A stretch of DNA of 64,000 bases from contig NZ_LT629705.1 of NCBI RefSeq assembly GCF_900103875.1, positions 4,783,001-4,847,000 on the forward strand, in the 5' to 3' direction. Position numbers and translations under genes: made by a program. Source of the stretch: Pseudomonas arsenicoxydans. GTDB lineage: Bacteria > Pseudomonadota > Gammaproteobacteria > Pseudomonadales > Pseudomonadaceae. Under the pieces are notes generated by a model, which did no database searches, was not told the origin of the DNA, and saw only the letters and a list, made by a program, of their open reading frames with translations. Below are positions 38,001 to 44,853 of the stretch, one piece after another (the stretch's first letter is position 1; every line of letters starts with the position of its first letter).

Positions 38001-39956
38001 GCCATCGCCCGTGCCGCCGTCCACGGTGCCGAGGCGATCATCCGCCCGCTTGAGTTGCTCGGTATCAAGCAGGCGCAGGCCCTCAAAGTGCCCGGCGTGT
38101 ATCTGATCGGTTCGCTCACCGACCGTGCTGCGCCGCAGGTGCTTATTGCACCGCACAGTCCTCGGCACAGCGTGAAGGAATACAAAAATGAAGCACAACT
38201 GCTGGCAGAACTGAAAAGCCGCGGGCCATTGCTCGACTGGGTGCTCATGAACCTGCCACAGCCTGATCGGACGCACCTGGAATACCGAATGATGCTCAAC
38301 CCTCAGCGTGTTGCCAAAGGCATGCCTGCGAACTCGGACAATCGCCCCGGCGAGGTCAAGCTGGCGTCCAGTCCCCTGACGGGCCACCTGTTCAAACACC
38401 TCTTCAATGACAACGCCGCGCTATTGTCCCGATTGCTCGGCTGTCAGTCCGACGATAAAAAAGCCAATGAGTGGACAACCATCAAGCGGGTGCTGGGCGA
38501 AGATGTGCACGAGGCATCCTCGTTTTGCATGGGCAAACTGGCGTACCCCCAGACCGTGTGGCGCAGTTACCGCGATATCAAGCAATCTGCCGAGGACCTT
38601 CAAACGCATAAATGGGCGGCTGCCATCAGAGAGTTTATCAGCGGCATCTCGCAACTAGCCGCGTTGCGCCAATCGCTGGGTGAGCAAACGCCCCTGTCTG
38701 TGACGCCGGCCGTGCCTACCACAGAAACCTCCGCCAGCCGTTTTGACTGGCATCACGTCGACATCACCGCGCCAGAACGCACGAAATTGAGCCGTCACGA
38801 ATGCATTGATCTGGACCTGGGCTCCATGACACACGATACGGCGCTTGGGGTTTACACCCATCCGGTCAGCAAAAAACACTATGCACCGGTCGAGGGCAAG
38901 GTCTATCCGGTGGCCAAGCGTGGCATTCGGTGGCGCATCGCGGCGCCCGGCACACTGGGAGCGAAGCTTGAACAGAACGTCGTCAGGCAATGGGTGCTGG
39001 CCGAGGAAAAACCGGCCCCTCGCTTCAGCTTGCTCAAACGCCTGCGTACCGCGCTATCGGTTTGGAATGGCATGAACGTCAATGCTCGCGGGATGAGAGA
39101 GATCCGTCGGTTCTTTCCGCACAAAGCCCGTCAGATTGATGAATCGCTGGACCTGGCAACGACCTACGCCTGGAACAGTTTTCGCAACCTGCAACTGCTG
39201 AAGACTTCTGAAGGCACGGTCACCCCGGTGCATCAAATCATCATGGATTTCATGGGCGTGACACAGGTGGAGTCCATCCATATCGAGAAGATCGAAAAAG
39301 TCGTCGAAGACATTTTTGCAGCGCTGCTGGACCCCACGCTCAGAAAACCGGACTCCAACCGAATGGTGATAGGCAACACGATCGGGGACTCCGAAAACGT
39401 CTTCGGTTTCACCGTGCCAACGGACATCAAACGCAAAATTTATCTGGCCGAACGGTTCTTTACGCCCAGGTTCAATCACTACCGCCAGCATCTTTCTGAT
39501 CCGGACTTTCCGATCAGCACCCATGCCCGAGCGACGACCCTTATTCATGAGATTTCACACATTGTCTGTGACACCGTTGACATCACCTACCTTGATCCCG
39601 GCAGGCCGTTCGTGGAGCTGATCGGTACAGCGACCCCGATTGCCACGGAACTCAAGAATGCCTTGTCCACCACTCAGGAAACGGCACTGTCGATCAAGAC
39701 ACCCCTGAGTCAACTGTTCATGAACCTGGACCCTGATACCGGCGAGTGGGAGGACCTGGGCAACACCTTTTTTGAAGATACTCGCAAGATAAAGCAGCGT
39801 GTTCTGGCGTTGACCGGGGCCGAAAACCTCAGCGGTGCCCGCCACACCTTCAGGCGAGATCCACTGATCAGGTTGAACGTGCAACTCGCAAACGCCGACA
39901 GCGTTGCCTGGCTGATCAGTCATCTGGGACGGCAGCTGCACGTCGATACCCCATGA
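35100..39956 (+). CDS. Giant toxin-like protein (DUF6543/dermonecrotic-type) with aspzincin-like zinc protease end
   Basis: 1618 residues, no signal peptide. Three separated segments share a pattern (A/V-M/I-L-F/W/I-x-P, then L-x-x-x-L... and R-x-x-L-L): residues 88-140, 658-705 and 1014-1068, as in large Pseudomonas proteins named after a dermonecrotic toxin domain. Near the end, HEISH (1483-1487) is followed by T-V-D-I-T-Y (1492-1497), matching the aspzincin (M35) signature HExxH + (G)TxDxxY: His1483, Glu1484 catalytic, His1487, Asp1494. The start is GTG at 35100 after AAGAGGAAA. No export or immunity gene is adjacent. Naming and protease call are from motifs. Confidence 0.8.
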   Translation: MTEPDLPYFFDEAERAANAKQPGDREKALNFTMDDLKWLKNVYLATHTARIAPANPMHVDQLMLSATGMQDIPLAGAFTMSRPDDAEVMLFTPWKGLIKFADMADLKSKLKEWLARATGKRELLRFLAIEQRSALPSATVPEIATQTIDGAVFQAQQLILDGNQAQNIKTMIGELARLPTLQSMLDDTLKHALHKTFPKLDQRLTQMKSFVSTISAFDGSDHHHTVSAMSLSETLLHVYLTNQWPAGVSRVFAHPELSVSSDADNQAWESALKETAQSFTPHLHSLLDTFWNTPVNNGLSRLKFFAESLRDTFHTRLFHHRQQGILTTHEYIRLMNVSLAPSPDDPLSIEKVRVAAPFEHFAELASTLMISGTDTLGFLYTQSRGIEATSNLPALKKIVLQMMASEGHEDALLNFMSLEERARFLAFKSDERVIVGHPIVGNVFEQLMSDILDKQKDNLSHALSRYRESEGSLDPHALLDKALDVRGLIDDRLLSAEAAGRWSTRVDQRWIAQPATVRAESAKEALASLDSVAQALDQLRDKHPAIPATTRTHTEALRLVDASVASLQSSFTHTLSTALRSELKLRTVSRTLGTAEQAIIKTVLDSPVHLQRAALNGFLPDVFSLALKMADVTDPVKLASCFVLTERGGLDPVHSGKAILWTPACGFESFNALSLLQTELEARLADDDHRSTLLENLGRTERVHGKAPTLAPLHRIQGHFLEHLQKPHIHLDLTSLTHALATTLPAAPLTSLLNLVTLREPKTGLHRVTDIAQSLTTQQKLPAWLAKAPIEDLMLHGELLQQYLDNVNNDQDYLTGIRSLQRTAHHELEKRLKADDINIDPDKVQVQISARPTSAASTRTLTDFALEHIKDLEHARFKLVSLDTTVIPEEMNERYIKDLIRDLKPGEHQQQVLNQALADTPINAERRKRFHTQLPWQLMHYAHEERLQECLSQTGFDLIRQVMNMPDAIARAAVHGAEAIIRPLELLGIKQAQALKVPGVYLIGSLTDRAAPQVLIAPHSPRHSVKEYKNEAQLLAELKSRGPLLDWVLMNLPQPDRTHLEYRMMLNPQRVAKGMPANSDNRPGEVKLASSPLTGHLFKHLFNDNAALLSRLLGCQSDDKKANEWTTIKRVLGEDVHEASSFCMGKLAYPQTVWRSYRDIKQSAEDLQTHKWAAAIREFISGISQLAALRQSLGEQTPLSVTPAVPTTETSASRFDWHHVDITAPERTKLSRHECIDLDLGSMTHDTALGVYTHPVSKKHYAPVEGKVYPVAKRGIRWRIAAPGTLGAKLEQNVVRQWVLAEEKPAPRFSLLKRLRTALSVWNGMNVNARGMREIRRFFPHKARQIDESLDLATTYAWNSFRNLQLLKTSEGTVTPVHQIIMDFMGVTQVESIHIEKIEKVVEDIFAALLDPTLRKPDSNRMVIGNTIGDSENVFGFTVPTDIKRKIYLAERFFTPRFNHYRQHLSDPDFPISTHARATTLIHEISHIVCDTVDITYLDPGRPFVELIGTATPIATELKNALSTTQETALSIKTPLSQLFMNLDPDTGEWEDLGNTFFEDTRKIKQRVLALTGAENLSGARHTFRRDPLIRLNVQLANADSVAWLISHLGRQLHVDTP

Positions 39957-40051
39957 TCAGAGAATAGTGCTCATTTGATGGGTAATTGCCATTACGGCAG
40001 TTCTCGCAGACTTCCTCTCAAGGTTAGAATGCGGGACATCAGGATGAGTCA

Positions 40052-41053
40052 ATGACCGACAGTTCTCTCTCGCAAGCCGAATATGACGCGATCACCGACG
40101 CCGCCGCGCACTGGTGCACGCGTCTGCACGCCATCGATTGCACCGCGCAAGAGCGGATCGCCTTCGAACACTGGCGTGATGCTCATCCGCTGCATGCGTT
40201 CGAGTACGAGGCCATTCTGGAGATCTGGGAAATCGCGGGCGATTTGCCCCGGCCCGACGCTGTCGAGCCTATTGCCCACAGCCGACCGGTAATGCCTTGG
40301 CGCACGCTTGGCATCGCCGCCGCTATTTGCGCCCTGGCGGTGCCGCTGGCGCTGTATGGCGGCTGGAACATGGGCTGGTTACCCAATTCGTATCAGCATT
40401 TTGAAGCGCGCGACACTGTCCGCCAGGTCTCCCTCAGCGATGGCAGTCAGGTCGAATTGAACCTCGGCAGCGAACTCACATTCAGCAATTACAAGGATCA
40501 ACGTCGGATCACGCTGGAAAAGGGTGAAGCCTTCTTCAGCGTCAGCCATGACGCCAGCCATCCATTTATCCTCAGGGCCGCGGACGGTAGGATTCAGGTC
40601 ACCGGGACCCGATTCAACGTCTGGATGTACGAGGATCAGGTGCGCGTCAATTTGATCGAAGGGTCGGTTCTGGTCAGCAGCAGCGGTGACCTTGCAGGGG
40701 ATGGCATGCGCCTGGGGCCGGCCATGCAGGCACGTTACAAACGTGGTGACTTCACGCCCCAAATCAGCCAGACCGACGCCAATGACAATTCACTTGCCTG
40801 GCGCAGCGGCAAATTGGTGCTCGATAATCTGGAATTGAACGACGCGTTGCCGTTGATCAATCGTTACCTGAGTAAACCGGTGATGGTGGCCGATCACAAC
40901 ACGGGCTCGATTCGCCTGGGCGGCATCTACAACATCAAGGAGCTCAATACTCTGGTGGCGTCCCTGCCCAAAGTGTTGCCGGTCTATCTGACCCGCAATA
41001 AAGAGGGCAATCCCGTCCTCAATTCGATTCCGCAGCAAGCCCCGAAAAGCTGA
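40052..41053 (+). CDS. Orphan FecR-type anti-sigma/transmembrane sensor
   Basis: 333 residues: an N-terminal cytoplasmic DUF4880-type helix region (AAHWCTRLHA, FEHWRDAHPLHAFEYEA), one membrane segment (about 85-104), and a periplasmic FecR domain (LSDGSQVELNLGSELTF, VTGTRFNVWMYEDQVRVNLI) with a C-terminal STN-like part (LNDALPLINRYLSKPV). FecR proteins relay siderophore-receptor signals to an ECF sigma factor. Neither a sigma gene nor a TonB receptor gene is adjacent, which is unusual. A GC-rich hairpin follows the stop. Confidence 0.88.
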   Translation: MTDSSLSQAEYDAITDAAAHWCTRLHAIDCTAQERIAFEHWRDAHPLHAFEYEAILEIWEIAGDLPRPDAVEPIAHSRPVMPWRTLGIAAAICALAVPLALYGGWNMGWLPNSYQHFEARDTVRQVSLSDGSQVELNLGSELTFSNYKDQRRITLEKGEAFFSVSHDASHPFILRAADGRIQVTGTRFNVWMYEDQVRVNLIEGSVLVSSSGDLAGDGMRLGPAMQARYKRGDFTPQISQTDANDNSLAWRSGKLVLDNLELNDALPLINRYLSKPVMVADHNTGSIRLGGIYNIKELNTLVASLPKVLPVYLTRNKEGNPVLNSIPQQAPKS

Positions 41054-41081
41054 AGGCCGCCACCCTGCCGGGTGCGGCCTT
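41053..41081 (+). terminator. GC-rich hairpin after fecR-like gene
   Basis: AAGGCCGC-C-ACCC, loop TGCC, GGGT-GCGGCCTT. A strong stem, but no run of T follows, so termination is uncertain. Confidence 0.6.
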
Positions 41082-41241
41082 CGATGTTCATTGCGCTGCG
41101 ACCGTCACTGTCTTGTCATCCTGCTCACGGATCGTCAGGACCGAAACAAAAGACAAAAATTTAGCCGCCTAAAGACACTCTTCGCGGGTTTCTTACATGC
41201 CGCTCACGCGACGGCGACAAATTTTCTACATTCAGGCCCTC

Positions 41242-41272
41242 ATCATTAGTCGTACTCGTTCGTATTAATGAT
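41242..41272. promoter_or_regulatory. Inverted repeat upstream of Fur-like gene
   Basis: ATCATTA (41242-41248) and TAATGAT (41266-41272) are inverted around 17 bases, 50 bases before the Fur-like gene. The half-sites resemble Fur-box elements (AATGATA), but the spacing is not classical. It may be an autoregulatory operator. Confidence 0.45.
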
Positions 41273-41321
41273 TGAGAGCCCCCCCTCACATTTCCTGGCC
41301 GGTTCCGAAAAGGAGTTTTGC

Positions 41322-41693
41322 ATGTACAACTCGCAACTGCCAACGGACGGTAGCGATGCGCCAACGGACGCCTCCCCGGGCTCCGGCATGTTCAGTCAAC
41401 GGGGCGAGCGCAATGGCAACGAGCGGATCAGATTGCTGCTCAAGAGCTTTGGCCTGCGAACCAGCCTGATTCGCCTGAAAGTCATCGACGCCTTGCTGAC
41501 CGCCGCCGAAAGCGAGCGCAGCCTGGGTGTACGAGGCGTGCACGGATATTTGCTGGACCTGGATATTCCCCTGTCGTTTCTCAGCGTGCGCGAAGTGTTG
41601 AAACGCTTGTGCAGCGAAGGCGTGATCATTCTCAATCCAGACAAGAGCTACAGCCTGCATCCGCACGCTGCAGCCATGCTGCGCGGCGAATAA
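41322..41693 (+). CDS. Fur-like winged-helix protein lacking the metal-binding domain
   Basis: 123 residues. The region RIRLLLKSFGLRTSLIRLKV through FLSVREVLKRLCSEGVIILN (about 35-108) matches a Fur-type DNA-binding domain, with the recognition helix in LSVREVLKRL. The His/Cys-rich dimerisation and zinc/iron-binding part of Fur is absent, and the protein ends LHPHAAAMLRGE. Ribosome site AAAAGGAG precedes ATG 41322. It may modulate Fur or bind DNA without metal. Confidence 0.75.
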   Translation: MYNSQLPTDGSDAPTDASPGSGMFSQRGERNGNERIRLLLKSFGLRTSLIRLKVIDALLTAAESERSLGVRGVHGYLLDLDIPLSFLSVREVLKRLCSEGVIILNPDKSYSLHPHAAAMLRGE

Positions 41694-41710
41694 TCAGCCC
41701 AAGGCGTCGC

Positions 41711-41899
41711 TCAAGGCTTGACCTTGCGGCGCATCACGCCATTGATGACCACCACGATCACCGCCACACCGATGGCGATGTACTGAAACAGCTTCTCGCT
41801 GATGACGCCTGTGTTTTGCAGATACGAAAGGCCGAACATGATCCCCAGCACCACCAGGGAGATCAGAATCGAATATTTCAAACGTTGCGACTGAGTCAT
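41711..41899 (-). CDS. Small two-helix membrane protein
   Basis: 62 residues with two hydrophobic segments (SILISLVVLGIMFGLSYL and IAIGVAVIVVVINGV) and a basic C-terminus (MRRKVKP). The start at 41899 (MTQSQRLKY) is preferred over an upstream in-frame one. A function is not recognised. It converges with the Fur-like gene. Confidence 0.7.
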   Translation of the reverse strand: MTQSQRLKYSILISLVVLGIMFGLSYLQNTGVISEKLFQYIAIGVAVIVVVINGVMRRKVKP

Positions 41900-42056
41900 T
41901 GCGAGTTCCTGAACCTGAAAAATGTATCCGGTTTGTATCCGAGAGCATACCAAGCCCCTACCTTTTCGCGGGGATGGAACGCTACAAACGGGGTCTCATG
42001 TTACAGCCGATGAAGAGTTTTGGCTTCATGACGGCGATAACCATGAGGATCTAAAA

Positions 42057-42194
42057 ATGTTTCGTCGAATCACACTGCTGATTCCCCTGCTCGCTCTCCT
42101 GACCCTTAGCGGCTGCATCGTTTTCCCCCACGGCGGCTGGCACGGCGATCACCATTACGACCGGGGCGGACCCGGTTATTACCAACACCGATAA
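42057..42194 (+). CDS. Small His/Gly-rich lipoprotein
   Basis: 45 residues: a lipoprotein signal LLALLTLSGC (Cys at about 20) and a short mature tail IVFPHGGWHGDHHYDRGGPG, rich in His, Gly, Tyr and Asp, which could bind metal. ATGAGGATCTAAAA precedes ATG 42057. A strong terminator follows the gene. Confidence 0.75.
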   Translation: MFRRITLLIPLLALLTLSGCIVFPHGGWHGDHHYDRGGPGYYQHR

Positions 42195-42260
42195 CGTCGG
42201 GCCAGGATCATTAATTAATTAAACGTCATTCGTATATTTCCAGTTCCTCACCTCACTGAA

Positions 42261-42287
42261 AAAATGCCCGCTCGCTGCGGGCATTTT
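42261..42287 (+). terminator. Terminator upstream of the exporter/lux-like cluster
   Basis: AAAATGCCCGC (42261-42271), loop TCGCT, GCGGGCATTTT (42277-42287). It insulates the cluster from the upstream small genes. Confidence 0.9.
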
Positions 42288-42458
42288 CCTACAAGCAAAT
42301 ACACTTTATTCCCGCCGCTTATTGTACTTCGAAACATAACGAAAATTATTGAAGCATTAAGTCTCAATAGTTGATTGTAACTGCCCATCAGTGACGTTTA
42401 ATCTCCCCGCCTCGTTTCAATCTCGTTATTAAACCGTGAGCAACAAAGCCGGGATGTC
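42288..42458 (+). other. AT-rich region upstream of the exporter/lux-like cluster
   Basis: About 170 bases, markedly more AT-rich than the surrounding DNA (runs such as AATTATTGAAG and TTAATTAATTAAA further up). It must contain the cluster promoter; I could not pick a convincing -35/-10 pair. A local drop in GC may mark transferred DNA. Confidence 0.5.
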
Positions 42459-43700
42459 ATGCACAAACCTTTAATACACATCAGTTCTTTCCACTTGCTC
42501 GGCTTTTGCCTTGCAATAACACTTTTCGAACTGCTGACCTATATGGCCAGTGACCTGATTATGCCCGCGATGTTAACCGTCACCCAAGATCTTGACGCCA
42601 GTGCAAGTCATGTTCCCCATGCCTTCAATCTTTATCTGGCGGGCGGCATTCTTCTGCAATGGCTGATTGGTCCGCTGTCGGATCATTACGGACGGCGCAA
42701 ACTCTTGCTGATCGGTTGTGCGGTATTCGCCATCGCCAGTGCAGCGGCATTCAACGTGCAACACATCTATGCGTTCAATGGCCTGCGACTGATTCAAGGT
42801 CTCGGTTTGGGATTTGTCATCGCCGTCAGCTATCCCGCCTTGCAGGAAGTGTTCAGCGAAGTCGATGCGGTAAAAATCATGGCGTTGCTGGGAAACATTG
42901 CGCTCCTTTCTCCCCTACTGGGGCCGCTACTCGGCAGTCTGCTGCTGGAGTGGTTCTCCTGGCGAGAGCTGTTTTTACTGCTGGGTACCGGCGCAGTCGT
43001 GGTCTGGCTCGGGCTGTATGTGTTCATGCCGGAAACCGTGGGGACCTTGCGCCACGACGGTCAGCGGCTGGCGGCAGTGCCATTTCAATGGGGCGGCACG
43101 ATGCGGCGCTATGCGGCGTTGCTCACCAACCCGCGCTTCCTGAGCGCCACTGTCGCACTGGGTGTCATGAGCCTGCCATTGATTGCCTGGATCGGCCTGG
43201 CGCCGCTCTTGCTGATCCACAATCAGGGCCTCACACCCTTGCAGTATGGCCTGTGGCAAATCCCGGTATTTGCGGCCGTCATCCTCGGTAATTTAATTCT
43301 CAACCGATTGATTGCCCACACGCAATTGCCACAGCTGATCCGCTACGCGCTCTGGCCGTTTTGCGCCGGACTCATCGCCTTGATCGTCATCAGTTTCAGC
43401 ACGGCCTCTACCCCCTTGCTGATCATCTGCCTGAGTCTCTACGCCATCGGCCTTGGCATGAGCAATGCCGCGCTGTACCGCCTTGCGCTGTTTACCAGCG
43501 AGGACAGCAAGGGACTGGTTTCGGCCATGATCGGCATGCTGTCGATCGCCATCATGGGTGGCGGTGGATCGCTGATTGCAGCCGCCGGCGCCGGTGACAG
43601 TCACGAGTCGTTCGCACTCATGGCCGGCATTGCAGGACTTATGTGCCTGCTGCCCTTACGACTGTTTCTGCGCCGCCCTCACTTCGTGCCTGCTGTCTGA
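42459..43700 (+). CDS. MdfA-like MFS drug/proton antiporter
   Basis: 413 residues, 12 membrane segments, DHA1 (drug:H+ antiporter-1) subfamily. Segment 1 has ITLFELLTYMASDLIMPAML, with the membrane-embedded Glu and Asp seen in MdfA/CmlA, and motif A is GPLSDHYGRRKLLLIG. MdfA-type proteins export lipophilic cations, neutral compounds and chloramphenicol. It is the first gene of the lux-like cluster, 21 bases before the LuxE-like gene, and so probably exports the cluster's product. Confidence 0.9.
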   Translation: MHKPLIHISSFHLLGFCLAITLFELLTYMASDLIMPAMLTVTQDLDASASHVPHAFNLYLAGGILLQWLIGPLSDHYGRRKLLLIGCAVFAIASAAAFNVQHIYAFNGLRLIQGLGLGFVIAVSYPALQEVFSEVDAVKIMALLGNIALLSPLLGPLLGSLLLEWFSWRELFLLLGTGAVVVWLGLYVFMPETVGTLRHDGQRLAAVPFQWGGTMRRYAALLTNPRFLSATVALGVMSLPLIAWIGLAPLLLIHNQGLTPLQYGLWQIPVFAAVILGNLILNRLIAHTQLPQLIRYALWPFCAGLIALIVISFSTASTPLLIICLSLYAIGLGMSNAALYRLALFTSEDSKGLVSAMIGMLSIAIMGGGGSLIAAAGAGDSHESFALMAGIAGLMCLLPLRLFLRRPHFVPAV

Positions 43701-43721
43701 CACAACACCATAGGTTTCTCG

Positions 43722-44852
43722 ATGATCCATTTACCCCATACCGATGCGCTTTGCGCGTTAGCGCAACCCTATTGCCTGGAAGCCGTGCCCGAAGGCTTGT
43801 TCGATCAGGCCATGGGGGAAATCAGCCTCTTCCATTGCCACCACACGCCAGGCTATGAACGCTGGCTGAACGCCAATGGCCTGGGAACGCAAGATCTGGA
43901 GACGCTGGACGACTGGTCGAGATTGCCGCCGATCTTCGCCAATTACTTCAAGCGTCACTTGTTGTTCGGTCCCACGGGCGAAGGCGCGCTGGAACTGACG
44001 TCATCGGGCACCAGCGGCCAGAAGAGTCGCATGCGCTACGACTCGCGCAGCATGGCCGCGGCGCAAGGGATGGTCAGTCATATTTTTCGCCACTATGGTT
44101 GGGACACGCCTGACAGCCCCTGCAATTACTTGCTCCTGAGCTACGAGCCCAAGGCTGCAATCACCCTGGGTACCGCCTACACCGACCAGTTTTTGTGCCG
44201 TTATGCGCCGGTCAACCGCGTCGCCTACGGATTGCGCCTGACGGGCACGGGTCATGAGTTCGACCTGTTCGGAGTGATTCGCGCATTGCAGGATTTTGCC
44301 GAGGAAGGTTTGCCGGTGCGGATTCTCGGCTTTCCGGCATTTCTTTCCCATGCGCTGCAGCACATGGAAGACACCGACGTAGCGGATCTGCAACTGCCGG
44401 CCCAATCCCTGGTGTTTCTCGGCGGCGGCTGGAAAACCCAGGCGGCGCAAGAGATTCCCCTGGCGCGTTTGTATGGACGGATCAATCGTCAGTTGGGCAT
44501 CGACCTGTCTCGCTGCCGCGACGGCTATGGCGCCGTCGAGCATGCCGTGCCCTACATCCAATGTGCCCACCAACATTTCCATGTCCCGGTGTACTCGAAG
44601 GTTTTCGTGCGCAATCCATCCGACTTCACTGTTCAACCCTATGGCCGGCCCGGTTTGCTTGAGTTCGTGTCGCCCTACATTTCGTCCAGCCCGGCACATG
44701 CCGTGGTGATGGGCGACCTGGCAACGCTGCATCCCGGGACAGCTTGCGGGTGCGGCCTTGCAACCGATTGGTTCGAACTGCATGGACGCGCCGGCACCAC
44801 CGCCAGCCGAAGCTGTGCGATGGCGGCATCAGAATTGTTGGGAGGGGCATGA
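43722..44852 (+). CDS. LuxE-like acyl-protein synthetase
   Basis: 376 residues of the LuxE/PaaK adenylating family. The ATP loop ELTSSGTSGQKSR (about 91-103), FLGGGWK, and a GYGAVEHAVPY motif are present. Near the end, SRSCAMAASELLGGA contains Cys365, 11 residues before the C-terminus; in the luminous-bacterial enzyme, Cys364 of 373 carries the acyl group. The predicted role is to activate a carboxylic acid as acyl-AMP, hold it on Cys365, and pass it to the LuxC-like reductase next door. The LuxC-fusion gene begins one base after its stop. Substrate length is unknown. Confidence 0.9.
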   Translation: MIHLPHTDALCALAQPYCLEAVPEGLFDQAMGEISLFHCHHTPGYERWLNANGLGTQDLETLDDWSRLPPIFANYFKRHLLFGPTGEGALELTSSGTSGQKSRMRYDSRSMAAAQGMVSHIFRHYGWDTPDSPCNYLLLSYEPKAAITLGTAYTDQFLCRYAPVNRVAYGLRLTGTGHEFDLFGVIRALQDFAEEGLPVRILGFPAFLSHALQHMEDTDVADLQLPAQSLVFLGGGWKTQAAQEIPLARLYGRINRQLGIDLSRCRDGYGAVEHAVPYIQCAHQHFHVPVYSKVFVRNPSDFTVQPYGRPGLLEFVSPYISSSPAHAVVMGDLATLHPGTACGCGLATDWFELHGRAGTTASRSCAMAASELLGGA

Positions 44853-44853
44853 C

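Noticed and set aside
37119..38399. Open frame of 426 codons on the minus strand across the giant protein gene
   Set aside because: Antisense shadow within a single continuous gene whose C-terminal motifs are conserved.
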